From JBBIWA01 sp037439425 (lineage in GTDB: Bacteria; Acidobacteriota; Blastocatellia; RBC074), in the NCBI GenBank assembly GCA_037439425.1, contig JBBIWA010000024.1, positions 1 to 64,000 of the forward strand: a stretch of DNA of 64,000 nucleotides, read 5' to 3'. A program made the position numbers and the translations under genes. Positions 33,813 through 42,316 of this stretch are shown one piece after another. Under the pieces are notes generated by a model, which was not told the DNA's origin, did no database searches, and worked only from the letters and a program-made list of their open reading frames with translations. The first letter of the stretch is position 1. Each line of letters begins with the position of its first letter.

Positions 33813-34832
33813 AAAGGCTTCCTCCAGTCGTAAGACTTTCGCTACCAAACTAATCGCACCGCCACACAGGAACAGCGGTACGTATCTCGCCAAAATTACC
33901 AATAAGCTCCGCTGAGTTACAATCTATAGGGTTGCCAGAACTAAATAGTTATTGCCCCATTCGAGCCAGCCTTCAGCCGCTGGAGCAAACCTCACGAGCC
34001 GACTGAATATTAGAGCGACAAGCGAAGAATAAGGTCTAAAAAGTTTCTTGCGACCCTTATAGTTGTTATCTAGGGCCTCGGAGCTTGCGTCTGCGCTCGA
34101 AGCCCAAGGTGTCTTTTTAAAGCAATCTAGAATACTGGGCAGGAGGATTCAACCTTTGTCCAAGGCGAGTGCATTATAATCTAATGATAAGCCTGAGTCA
34201 AAGGTTACTCTCTATGGCCCCCCTCTTAACTGGCCCAGATGCGCTATTACGAGGCTGGCCGTGCAGAGGATCGTGGCCAGAAGCCCGGTAAGCGAGCCAA
34301 TTTTCGCGAAAAGCTTACTATACTCTATGATGATAATCAGTTATAATCACAGTTGTTAGCAAGCTGGCATCAGATTTCACCAAAATCTGTATGCCTCGTT
34401 TGCCTGATACCAGCTCGGTCCAGCTCTTTCTCCTAGAGCTTTTTCTCGTTCCCTGATGGAGCCAGAGTGGGCCTACAGTTCGGGGGCAGGAGAGGGAGAA
34501 AAGGGCTGTGATGAAGGCGTAGCTGTTAGTCCGCAAACTAGGGACCTGAGGTTAATTTAGCTGGAAACAAGGATAGACGGAAGTTCGAAAGCCTGTCAAT
34601 ATTGAGCCAGGTCGTTGTCAGTTCTATTTGGTCACCTGAAAACCGCTGTCATAGGTCGTCATTTGTGCCCTAACAAGTGATCAGATTGCCGGGGGGCAGG
34701 TCATAAAAGCGTTTGAGTTTCTCTGTTGAATTGAGTCTCCCTGGCAGAGAAGGGGTGGAAAGCACCTTCTGAAGAGTTCTTCGAGCTTCTCTCCAGGTGT
34801 CTCCGCCACTTGGTAGCCTCGCGAGGTGTGAT
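33813..34832. other. long intergenic region, nothing recognised
   Basis: About 1 kb between the divergent DUF1800 and receiver genes. Short frames occur, for example 72 codons on the minus strand at 34318-34536 and a 34-codon plus-strand frame starting MRYYEAGRAEDRGQKPGKRA near 34219, but none has a recognisable domain or a ribosome-binding site. A TATAAT word occurs near 34176 without a good -35 or nearby gene. No tRNA, repeat or terminator was identified. The region may hold decayed sequence. Confidence 0.4.
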
Positions 34833-35201
34833 GTGGCCAAGGTCCTAGTCGTAGATGATGCTGATAGCGTGCGGCTGATGCTCATCCGCGCTCTGGAAGA
34901 TGAGCACACTGTGAGCCAGGCTGCCAATGGGTTTGAAGCATTGCGTATTGCCGAAGCTGAGCATCCTGAGGTGATAGTTATGGATCTCGACATGCCAGTA
35001 ATGGATGGCGTTGAGGCTACCCGTCGCATCAAGTCCTCGCCGCATCTAGCCGGGATCAAAGTTTTGGCTATCACTGGCCAAAAAAACAGTGAAAACTCAC
35101 GGCTCATCCGCGCCTCCTGTGATGCCTTTATGGAAAAACCATTCCGCCTTGCTGAACTGCGAGAAATTGTCAATCGGCTCGTCCGCGAGAAGAGTGATTA
35201 G
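34833..35201 (+). CDS. single-domain response regulator (receiver only)
   Basis: A 122-residue CheY-like receiver with no output domain. Phosphorylation-site residues are present: VVDDADS (acidic pair), VMDLDMPVMDG (phospho-Asp near 53), the switch threonine in AITGQ and the conserved lysine in FMEKPFR. GTG 34833 is chosen because GAGG lies six bases upstream and the product then begins (M)AKVLVVDD; the open frame extends to 34797. No kinase is adjacent, so its partner is encoded elsewhere. Confidence 0.88.
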   Translation: MAKVLVVDDADSVRLMLIRALEDEHTVSQAANGFEALRIAEAEHPEVIVMDLDMPVMDGVEATRRIKSSPHLAGIKVLAITGQKNSENSRLIRASCDAFMEKPFRLAELREIVNRLVREKSD

Positions 35202-35556
35202 CAATCGCGGCCACAGGCTTAGCTCAAGGCTGCAGCTGCTAGCTTTCGCAAACAGGTCAAACCTGACTTTCAGCAGTTATCCAGCAATTCCCGCTCAAGC
35301 GAGAAACGAGGGGCACAGAGTGTGCCGCCGCAGGTGCCTCACTGAGTCAGATGGCGCACTGATCGCGGAATGTCGTAGACAGTAGGGGCAGCAAACGGCC
35401 GCCGCTCCAGCTTCGAGGAAGCTTGTTTGCCCGCTCCGGGGCTCCGGGTACTGCTGATTGAGACGTGGGCCGCTTCTTCGCAATCTTTGCGGAAAGGTCG
35501 AACTTGTGGCGACTCACGCTCGACAAAGCGGCGCCTGAATTGTATCGCCCAATTCA
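35202..35556. other. intergenic region left of the palindromic repeats
   Basis: About 350 bases downstream of the receiver gene. Overlapping frames on both strands have no domains or ribosome-binding sites. It forms one non-coding block with the repeat region to its right. Confidence 0.4.
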
Positions 35557-35739
35557 AGAGGCCACGGCCTTGCGCCGTGGAGTTTCACGTTTCTGACTAA
35601 ACACACGGAGGTGGGATCATTTTGAGAGGCCACGGCCTTGCGCCGTGGAGATTCACGTTTCTGGCTACACACGAGAGCAAGATCATTTTGAGATGCCACG
35701 GCCCTTGTGCCGTGGAGTTTCACGTTTGTGGCTAACATC
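35557..35739. repeat. three direct copies of a palindromic repeat
   Basis: Units start at about 35557, 35625 and 35691 (period 66-68 bases). Each carries GCCACGGC, a 4-6 base loop and GCCGTGG (a 7-bp hairpin), then GAGTTTCACGTTT or a close variant and (T)GGCTA/GACTA. Spacers between copies share GATCATTTTGAGA. Differences such as CCTTGC versus CCCTTGT in the loop show the copies are old enough to have diverged. An inverted fourth copy lies at 35841-35882. Confidence 0.88.
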
Positions 35740-35811
35740 GACGTTTTTTCCTAAACGCTCTCACTTCGCGGTTACAGTAGCGAGGGTCGTGAGACTCCAC
35801 TTTGAATTTCG

Positions 35812-35836
35812 GATTGCGAATTGCGAATTGCGAATT
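35812..35836. repeat. short tandem repeat, unit ATTGCGA
   Basis: Three tandem copies of ATTGCGA (GGATTGCGAATTGCGA then ATTGCGAATTT) lie between the direct and inverted copies of the palindromic repeat. This may be a slippage product with no function. Confidence 0.7.
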
Positions 35837-35840
35837 TGGT

Positions 35841-35882
35841 AGCCAGGAGCGTGAAACTCCAGGGCGCAAGGCCGTGGCCTCT
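35841..35882. repeat. inverted copy of the palindromic repeat
   Basis: AGCCAGGAGCGTGAAACTCC followed by AGGGCGCAAGGCCGTGGCCTC is the reverse complement of the unit at 35557, with a few substitutions (GCGCCCTGG in place of GCGCCGTGG). The pairing of three direct copies with one inverted copy makes a large imperfect inverted repeat of roughly 325 bases. Confidence 0.85.
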
Positions 35883-36183
35883 TTGCAGCAAAATGTCAGG
35901 GCTGCAGGCGCGCGCCTATTGTCTCTCCCGCCACCACTTGTGAATAATGCGTCTCGCCTCTCTTGCCCTCGTGTCTCAAGCTTCCAGCAGAGTTGATCTT
36001 CCTCGTAAGCGGGAATTGCTGACCCACTTGGTGAAATACTCTTGTTGAGGCGCTGGTGGTTTGACCGCAAGCCTTCCTTTCGACCTGCTCCTGATCTGAC
36101 CCAACCCCGACTACGCTTTTCGCGTGCTGGCGTGTATAATGCCTGGTCAATTTCCATTCTAATGGAGGCATAGTTTCACGAAG
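35883..36183. other. upstream region of argG
   Basis: About 300 bases between the inverted repeat copy and argG. A minus-strand frame at 35896-36273 overlaps argG and is antisense noise. A consensus -10 (36135-36140) lies near the right end. I found no ARG box or riboswitch. Confidence 0.4.
36135..36140 (+). promoter_or_regulatory. probable -10 element of argG
   Basis: A perfect TATAAT lies 43 bases before the argG ATG. No good TTGACA is found at 16-18 bases upstream, so only the -10 is supported. Confidence 0.45.
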
Positions 36184-37389
36184 ATGGCCACTCAAGTCAA
36201 AAAGGTAGCGCTCGCCTATTCGGGTGGGCTGGACACCTCGATCATCATCCCCTGGCTTAAAGAGCATTATCATTGCGAAGTCGTCGCCATCGCCGCTGAT
36301 CTCGGCCAGGGTGAAGAGCTGGAAGGCTTGCGCGAGAAAGCAATCAAAACAGGCGCATCAGAAATTTATATTGAAGATTTGCGTCACGAATTCGTCACCG
36401 AATATATCTTTCCGACTTTGCGCGCCGGAGCCGTCTACGAGCACAAGTATCTGCTGGGCACCTCATTTGCGCGTCCGGTGATTGCAAAAAAGCAAGTCGA
36501 GATCGCGCTACGCACTGGCTGCGACGCGCTCGCGCACGGCTGCACCGGCAAAGGCAACGATCAGGTGCGCTTTGAACTGAGCTACAAAGCGCTGGCGCCA
36601 GAATTGAAAGTGATCGCTCCCTGGCGTGAATGGAACATCATTTCGCGCGAAGATGCAATTGATTACGCCCATGAGCGTGGGATTCCGATCAGTGCGAGCC
36701 GCGAGAAAATCTACAGCCGCGACCGCAACATTTGGCACATCTCGCACGAAGGCGGATTGCTGGAGGACCCAGCCAATGAACCTGAAGAAGCTATGTTTAT
36801 ACTCACACGCTCGCCCCAGGAGGCGCCGAACGAGCCGGAGTATGTTGAGATTGCGTTTGAAAAAGCCACGCCCGTCGCGGTCAACGGCGAGCGGCTTGAT
36901 CCAGTACCACTGCTTGAAAGGCTTAATGTCATTGGAAGCAAGCACGGGATTGGGCGCGTAGATCTGGTGGAAAATCGCCTGGTCGGCATCAAATCGCGCG
37001 GCGTGTATGAGACTCCAGGGGGCACATTATTGCTGACAGCGCTGCGCGAGCTTGAATCATTGTGTCTCGACCGCGAAGCGGCACATTACAAGGAGCAGAT
37101 CGCGCTCAAATACGCCGAGATGGTCTACTTCGGCCAATGGTTCACGCCGCTGCGCGAAGCGCTCGATGCTTTCGTCAACAGGCTAATGGAAAACGTCAGC
37201 GGCAATGTGCGCCTGAAGCTCTACAAGGGCAACGTGATCATCGCAGGCCGCACCTCGCCGAAGACGCTGTATCGCCCTGAGCTTGCCTCCTTCACCATGG
37301 GCGCAAGCTACGATCAGCGCGATGCTGCTGGCTTCATCAATCTCTTCGGCTTGCCGCTCAAAGTCAGGGCGTTGACACAGAAGAGGTAG
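36184..37389 (+). CDS. argG: argininosuccinate synthase
   Basis: Joins citrulline and aspartate with ATP in arginine biosynthesis. The 401-residue protein begins with the PP-loop motif ALAYSGGLDTSIIIPWL (residues ~9-25) and continues with HGCTGKGNDQVRFE and GRTSPKTLYRPELASF, all standard for the type I enzyme. The start ATG 36184 agrees with family length although no strong ribosome-binding site is adjacent. No other arg gene is near. Confidence 0.97.
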   Translation: MATQVKKVALAYSGGLDTSIIIPWLKEHYHCEVVAIAADLGQGEELEGLREKAIKTGASEIYIEDLRHEFVTEYIFPTLRAGAVYEHKYLLGTSFARPVIAKKQVEIALRTGCDALAHGCTGKGNDQVRFELSYKALAPELKVIAPWREWNIISREDAIDYAHERGIPISASREKIYSRDRNIWHISHEGGLLEDPANEPEEAMFILTRSPQEAPNEPEYVEIAFEKATPVAVNGERLDPVPLLERLNVIGSKHGIGRVDLVENRLVGIKSRGVYETPGGTLLLTALRELESLCLDREAAHYKEQIALKYAEMVYFGQWFTPLREALDAFVNRLMENVSGNVRLKLYKGNVIIAGRTSPKTLYRPELASFTMGASYDQRDAAGFINLFGLPLKVRALTQKR

Positions 37390-37523
37390 GTGTTCACCGC
37401 GATGAGTGATAAAGAGTGAGAAAGAGAGCTAAGAGCGGAAAGAGGATCGTTCTATAAAATTCGCTCCCGTTAATCTCTGTGGAATTGGAAGGAGCTTGGG
37501 TTGCCACACGGAGGCATCTGATT

Positions 37524-37892
37524 ATGCTAGTTACCAACCAACGAAGTACCTGGGTTCTGCGCACACCTCACGGTTCTGAGATCCGCCCGCTGATGGATCG
37601 CACCAACTCGCCGGTCACGCAATGCAGTCTGGCTGAAGAGACGCTACCGCCAGGCGCAAGCGTCACACCGCATCACCACGAAGTGACCGAAGAGATTTAC
37701 TACATTCTTAGCGGGCAAGGCACGATGAGGATCGGAGAGGAGGAGCGAACAGTTGGCACAGGCGATGCGGTCTATATTCCGCGCCGGGCGCGACATACGC
37801 TTACCAACACAGGCGCCGGAGCTATGAAGATCTTGTTGGTCTGCGGGCCGGCGTTCAATCCTGCAGACTACTGGTTTGAAGAGCAAGCTTGA
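37524..37892 (+). CDS. cupin domain-containing protein
   Basis: A 122-residue single-domain cupin. Motif 1 is PHHHEVTEEIYYILSGQGTM (G-x5-H-x-H-x-E region, metal ligands visible) and motif 2 is VYIPRRARHTLTNTG. GGAGG ten bases before ATG 37524 fixes the start. Its last codons overlap the longer open frame of the next gene, and the chosen start of that gene is 8 bases downstream, suggesting co-transcription with the YpdA-like oxidoreductase. The substrate is unknown; such cupins include mannose-6-phosphate isomerase-like and redox-linked binding proteins. Confidence 0.85.
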   Translation: MLVTNQRSTWVLRTPHGSEIRPLMDRTNSPVTQCSLAEETLPPGASVTPHHHEVTEEIYYILSGQGTMRIGEEERTVGTGDAVYIPRRARHTLTNTGAGAMKILLVCGPAFNPADYWFEEQA

Positions 37893-37899
37893 AGAGAAG

Positions 37900-38922
37900 A
37901 TGGAAGGGCCGAAATTGCTGGATGTGCTCATTATCGGCGCCGGGCCAACGGGTCTGGCCTGCGCGATTGAAGTGCAACGTGAAGGATTCGATTACCTGGT
38001 CATTGAAAAAGGGTGCATCGTCAACTCGCTTTTTCACTTCCCGACCCAGATGATCTATTTCACGACGCCAGAACGATTGGAGATTGGCCATCTGCCACTC
38101 ATCTGTGTGCGCGAAAAGCCCAACCGCATCGAAGCGCTCAAATACTACCGCCGTGTGGTTGATACCTACAAGTTGCGTATCAACCAGTATGAGAAAGTCG
38201 TACGGGTGAGGGGAGAGGATGGCGATTTTCGGGTCGAGACCGAGTTGCAGGCTAGCGGCGAGCAGCGCTGCTATCGCGCGCGCAAGTTAATCGTAGCCAC
38301 AGGTTATTATGACAACCCGAACTATCTGGGGATCCCTGGGGAAGACCTGCCGAAGGTGTCGCATTACTACACCGAGGCGCACCCCTTTTACGATCGTGAG
38401 GTTGCCATCATCGGCGCTGGCAACTCAGCCGCCGATGCGGCGCTGGAGCTGTTTCGCAGCGGCGCGCATGTGACGCTCATTCATCGCCGCTCCGATTTGA
38501 GTCGCAGCCTCAAATACTGGGTTGCACCTGACATCTCCAATCGCATCAAGAACGGCGAGATCAAAGCCCTGTTCAATACTATCGTCACTGAGATCAAACC
38601 GACCAGCATCTGTACGCGCAACCTTGTGACGGGGGAAGAGCAGGAACTACCCAATGACTTCGTCTTTGCCTTGACGGGCTATCACGCAGATTATGATTTC
38701 CTGCGCAGCCTGGGCATTCAGCTTGACCCAGAGACAATGAAGCCGGTACTCAACCTGGAGACATTGGAATCGAATGTCCCAGGCATTTACCTGGCGGGTG
38801 TGGTGATTGCCGGGATCGAGAACAACAAAGTCTTTATTGAAAACGGCCGCTTCCACAGCAAGCAGATCATAGCAGGTTTGCGCGCAGCGTTGTCAGCGCA
38901 AAAAGAAGTGGTGACAAGCTGA
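37900..38922 (+). CDS. ypdA: YpdA family FAD-dependent oxidoreductase (putative bacillithiol disulfide reductase)
   Basis: A 340-residue flavoprotein related to thioredoxin reductase: FAD-binding VLIIGAGPTGLACAIEVQ at the N-terminus, NSLFHFPTQMIYFTTPERLE, and a second dinucleotide motif VAIIGAGNSAADAALELFRS (near 175), then GIYLAGVV. It lacks the CxxC redox pair of thioredoxin reductase, as YpdA does. In Firmicutes YpdA reduces bacillithiol disulfide with NADPH; whether this organism makes bacillithiol is not shown in the window. ATG 37900 is preferred over TTG 37876, which would overlap the cupin gene. Confidence 0.85.
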   Translation: MEGPKLLDVLIIGAGPTGLACAIEVQREGFDYLVIEKGCIVNSLFHFPTQMIYFTTPERLEIGHLPLICVREKPNRIEALKYYRRVVDTYKLRINQYEKVVRVRGEDGDFRVETELQASGEQRCYRARKLIVATGYYDNPNYLGIPGEDLPKVSHYYTEAHPFYDREVAIIGAGNSAADAALELFRSGAHVTLIHRRSDLSRSLKYWVAPDISNRIKNGEIKALFNTIVTEIKPTSICTRNLVTGEEQELPNDFVFALTGYHADYDFLRSLGIQLDPETMKPVLNLETLESNVPGIYLAGVVIAGIENNKVFIENGRFHSKQIIAGLRAALSAQKEVVTS

Positions 38923-39046
38923 GGCAGAGAGCAAGCTGGTATTCTTTCCCGAAAGGCACTGCCGCAGCCAGTATTAGCTTGGTCGCCCACTGGCTGGTGG
39001 CTGCTGCTTGCAACTTGCGCGAGCAAACCTTAAACTTTGAGTTGAT

Positions 39047-39544
39047 ATGAGAACTCTTTTTGAAGACACCAACGAGCGAGCCAATCTTGAGGATGCTCAA
39101 GAAAAAAGCCGGATTGCGCTCTATCTCTGGTTGGTCGCGATTCTGGCGGTGGCAGGTGCTGGCGGAGCCTACTACTGGGTATCTCATCGTAAACCACCAG
39201 AGCCGCCCCCGGTCGTAGCCTCACTTGACGATCCCTCGCAAATCAACCAAGCGCTCAGTCGTTTCAATAACTCTATCAAGGCGGGCAATTGGGAAGAGGC
39301 TCAGCAGATGCTCTCGGCTGAGGCGCTCAAACGGCTCGAGACAGAAAAGAAGACCCTTCCTGAGAGTCTGCTGGGCAAGCGCAAAGATGACAAAGTCCTG
39401 GAGGCTTTGCTTACTCCGAGCACTTCGCGCACACCTTCAACCTTGCGGGTGGATTGTGTCTATATCTTCGCCGATAACACGCAACAGATCATCCCACTCA
39501 CTCTCGTGATTGAGAATGGCCGCCTGCTTGTCAATAGCTGGTGA
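39047..39544 (+). CDS. membrane-anchored protein of unknown function
   Basis: 165 residues: a charged N-terminus (about 22 residues), one membrane helix (IALYLWLVAILAVAGAGGAY), a proline-rich linker and a soluble domain beginning INQALSRFNNSIKAGNWEEA, which resembles DUF4878/NTF2-like domains in pattern (helical start, then strands ending LVIENGRLLVNSW). The soluble part should face the periplasm. I recognise no specific function. The following terminator (39573-39615) closes it. Confidence 0.65.
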   Translation: MRTLFEDTNERANLEDAQEKSRIALYLWLVAILAVAGAGGAYYWVSHRKPPEPPPVVASLDDPSQINQALSRFNNSIKAGNWEEAQQMLSAEALKRLETEKKTLPESLLGKRKDDKVLEALLTPSTSRTPSTLRVDCVYIFADNTQQIIPLTLVIENGRLLVNSW

Positions 39545-39572
39545 AGCGGCATCAAGTGGCAAGAAGACGTAA

Positions 39573-39615
39573 GGGCTGTTGGCAGGACAGGGGCTGCCAA
39601 CAGCCCTCTTTCTTT
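39573..39615. terminator. bidirectional-position Rho-independent terminator
   Basis: GGGCTGTTGGCAG pairs with CTGCCAACAGCCC across a short loop and is followed on the plus strand by TCTTTCTTT. It lies 30 bases after the membrane-anchored unknown gene and between convergent genes, so it mainly serves the plus-strand gene. Confidence 0.9.
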
Positions 39616-39710
39616 ATCGCTTACTCTGCTCTCAACCCGCGTGCGCGCCTCGCGCGCCTGCCTGCCAACCTCCCTCTATCCTTTATCACCTACTGTGCGG
39701 ATATGAGTTG

Positions 39711-40913
39711 CTAAGGGATCTCGGGATTGATCGGCCTGCCGCCTCCCACTGGGCGGGAGGGAATATCAGAGCCAGTGCCGCCCATGCCTCGCGGCGGCGC
39801 GCTGGCCGGTGCACTGCCCGTGTCTATCGAACGGGCTGGCCCTATCGAGCGGGACGAGCCTGAATCTACCGGCGAGATAGAGCGCGACCCCGTATCAATT
39901 GCGCGGCCCGGTGAAATCTCGCGGTGGATTGGACCACGCCCTCCATCGCTTATCGCGTTAGGCGCAACGCGCGGCGTCACCGATGGTCTGAGAGCAGTGC
40001 CACTGCCACCCGCTGTGGCACCGCCACCCTGGTAGGGGCCTGCGCCATAGTAGGGGTAGTAGTAGGGGAGGTAGCAAGCACAGTCACGATAACTCCGATA
40101 GAAGGCAAAGCCATAGGGTGAAATGATCTGCCACGAGTTTGGAATGAAGGTGTAGCAGTTATAGAAGGGATCGTAGACCCAGCCATAGACCAGCGCATTG
40201 CCATACTGCGAGCGGCGCAGCACCGAGTAATTGGCCGCTACCAACATCTCAGCGCGCTGCATGCTCCATTGATCAAAATCGTCAAAGACATCTTGATCAA
40301 GTTTGGCAATCTCGACATTAAGCGCTTGCTGAGCAGCTAGTCGTGCGACCTTACCGCTTTTGACCTTAGTCGCTTGGTTGGCCGCCACCTGATCGGCCGT
40401 GCCCAGGTAAAGGTGGCCTTTCCACACGCTGACCAGAGTCATTGCCCCCTTGGTATCAAAGCGGTAGAGGCCACTCTTGTTAATGGAGACAGTGCCTTGT
40501 GGAGTGCTGAGCTCGATCGGTGTCCGCTTATCCATCTGGCCCACCTCGATGATGGCTGAGCCTTTGATCAGCTCAAACTGCGTTCTTGTCAGAGAGGTGT
40601 TGACGGCGCGCAGCTCGGTTCCTTCATCCATCCTCAGGTAAGATCCGGGATGAAGCAGCACCTCAGCGCGGCTGTCATCGGCCGTCATCAACCGGTCCCC
40701 ATCTCTCATTTGAGTGCCCAGTGAGGCACGGCCCTTCTCTTCGCTGTCTCGTCGCTGAATATAGACCTTGCCTTCAACGCGATTGACAAAACCTGCTCTG
40801 GTCGAGATCAGGTGTTGGGCGCTCGCAGTCTGGCTTAAACCGGCGCTTAGAATCAGGAGGAGAAGCGTTAGCGGAATGGCGCTGATTGCAGAAACCTTAA
40901 AGAGTTTTTTCAT
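39711..40913 (-). CDS. exported FecR-domain protein
   Basis: A 400-residue protein with a clear signal peptide (KVSAISAIPLTLLLLILSAG, cleavage near TASAQ) followed by a FecR-like beta domain (about 35-150): VNRVEGKVYIQRRDSEEKGR, MRDGDRLMTADDSRAEVLLH, IELSTPQGTVSINKSGLYRF. A middle region (about 210-300) is rich in Tyr/Trp/Phe (YDPFYNCYTFIPNSW, YLPYYYPYYG) and the last 100 residues are low-complexity Gly/Ser/Pro/Arg. GAGGAGG upstream of ATG 40913 fixes the start against the open frame to 40952. There is no FecI sigma factor or TonB receptor nearby, so this is not a classic FecIR signalling protein; an envelope structural or sensing role is possible. Confidence 0.75.
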   Translation of the reverse strand: MKKLFKVSAISAIPLTLLLLILSAGLSQTASAQHLISTRAGFVNRVEGKVYIQRRDSEEKGRASLGTQMRDGDRLMTADDSRAEVLLHPGSYLRMDEGTELRAVNTSLTRTQFELIKGSAIIEVGQMDKRTPIELSTPQGTVSINKSGLYRFDTKGAMTLVSVWKGHLYLGTADQVAANQATKVKSGKVARLAAQQALNVEIAKLDQDVFDDFDQWSMQRAEMLVAANYSVLRRSQYGNALVYGWVYDPFYNCYTFIPNSWQIISPYGFAFYRSYRDCACYLPYYYPYYGAGPYQGGGATAGGSGTALRPSVTPRVAPNAISDGGRGPIHREISPGRAIDTGSRSISPVDSGSSRSIGPARSIDTGSAPASAPPRGMGGTGSDIPSRPVGGGRPINPEIP

Positions 40914-41072
40914 TGCTACCTCCTCAGAGCGGCTTTTTAGGACGTCGCTCAAGTAGTGTTTGCCCCAACTGAAAGATTAACACGCACCTTATTCTACCTC
41001 CTTGCCTGCTCAGGAGCCAGAGCAAATAAAGGGCGAGAGAGAATTTTCATCGGCCGCGCAACTGCGCAGGTG

Positions 41073-42008
41073 TCAACTTAGAGCTGCTACGTGCGCGCGC
41101 ACGGTGCCACCCAGTGTGCGCAGGTTGTAGCCACCTTCGAGGCAAGAAACCACGCGCCCCTGGCAGCTTGAGCGCGCCAGTTCTTTGAGCCGCCGGGTTA
41201 TTCTGCTATAGTCATCATCGGTCAGCATCAGCTGGCCGAGCGGGTCGGCCACGTGCGCGTCAAAGCCTGCCGAAATAAGCACCAGATCAGGCGCAAAGAC
41301 CTTCACAATGGATTCCAGACCTTGCTCGAAGAGGCGTAAGTATTCCACTGCCGGAGTCGAGGCCGGAACCGGAATGTTGAGCGTGTAGCCTTCTCCCTCT
41401 CCACTGCCGATTTCGCTGCTTGCGCCCGTGCCTGGATACCAGGGATATTGATGCAGGCTGTAGTAGAAGACCGTGGGATCCTCGTAAAAAATCTCCTGCG
41501 TTCCGTTGCCGTGATGAACATCGAAATCAACGATCAGGACCTTCTTGATTTGCGGGTACTCCGCCTGAGCGTAACGCGCGGCGATGGCAACGTTGTTGAA
41601 GAGGCAAAAGCCCATTGAACGCCACACGGTCGCGTGATGTCCTGGCGGGCGACAAGCGACAAACACGTTCTCTGCTTGGCCGCTCATCACTGCATCCACG
41701 GCCCGGCAAGCGCCACCAGCGGCCAGCAATGCCACTCGTTCTGAGGCGGCTGAAACGACCGTGTCGGCATCAAGGGCTGCTGGGGCTGACTGGCAGGCCT
41801 GAGTGACCCGCGCAATGGTATGCTGGTCGTGACAACGTAGTAGTTCCTGCTCGGTAGCCGCGCGCGGCGCGAGCTTGATTAGGCTTTCCCACAGCTCCTG
41901 GTCCGCCATCAAGGCGCTGAGCGTGGCCGCGTAGCGCGCGCTCTTCTCGGGATGATTGCCCGTGTCGTGTTGCAAATATTCTTCTGATAAGATGAGAGCC
42001 GTAGCCAT
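41073..42008 (-). CDS. histone deacetylase family hydrolase
   Basis: A 311-residue zinc-dependent deacetylase of the AcuC/HdaH type. Active-site segments are RPPGHHATVWRSMGFC (His pair), DFDVHHGNGTQEIFYEDPTV (zinc Asp and His), YSLHQYPWYPGTGA and SAGFDAHVADPLG (second Asp). Bacterial members act on acetylated small molecules, polyamines or acetyl-lysine; the substrate here cannot be told. It is monocistronic. AGGA is placed close before ATG 42008. Confidence 0.9.
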   Translation of the reverse strand: MATALILSEEYLQHDTGNHPEKSARYAATLSALMADQELWESLIKLAPRAATEQELLRCHDQHTIARVTQACQSAPAALDADTVVSAASERVALLAAGGACRAVDAVMSGQAENVFVACRPPGHHATVWRSMGFCLFNNVAIAARYAQAEYPQIKKVLIVDFDVHHGNGTQEIFYEDPTVFYYSLHQYPWYPGTGASSEIGSGEGEGYTLNIPVPASTPAVEYLRLFEQGLESIVKVFAPDLVLISAGFDAHVADPLGQLMLTDDDYSRITRRLKELARSSCQGRVVSCLEGGYNLRTLGGTVRAHVAALS

Positions 42009-42231
42009 AATCCTGTATAGTAATCATCGGCGAAAGAAGAAGCAACTGTTGGCAGCTCAGGCTGTGCAGGTGTGGCAGTTATGCAGATGGCTCAACCTCA
42101 GTGACCACTGAGCAAAGTAGCTTGGCTGCCCCGCCCGGATAAGCCTAACCAATGCCATGGCGCGCAGTTAGCCTGAGAGCCACTGCGCCTCGCTGTAACC
42201 AGCTTTTAGACTCTGAATTTAGCACAATAAC

Positions 42232-42240
42232 TGGTATGAT
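42232..42240 (+). promoter_or_regulatory. possible extended -10 promoter
   Basis: TGGTATGAT matches the extended -10 pattern TGnTATAAT with one mismatch and lies about 75 bases before the GTG at 42317. No convincing -35 is present. The rest of the 308-base space from 42009 to 42316 holds nothing else I recognise. Confidence 0.35.
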
Positions 42241-42316
42241 CTTTGCAAAACTTTGAGCCTTTAGTTTGAGAGAGGATGCGATTAACCATCCACGCCCGGC
42301 AGAAATGGAGAAAGCT

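Noticed and set aside
34318..34536. 72-codon minus-strand open frame in the 1-kb gap
   Set aside because: No domain or start signal; codon pattern unlike neighbouring genes.
35514..35738. 74-codon minus-strand frame across the palindromic repeats
   Set aside because: Its repeated NVKLHG/AVASQND segments are just the translation of the DNA repeat; there is no start signal and no domain.
35557..35882. CRISPR array
   Set aside because: Only three direct units, each mostly repeat with a short shared spacer, plus an inverted copy; no cas genes. This is not CRISPR architecture.
35732..36273. Overlapping minus-strand frames (141 and 125 codons) upstream of argG
   Set aside because: They run into or through argG antisense or the repeat copies and lack domains.
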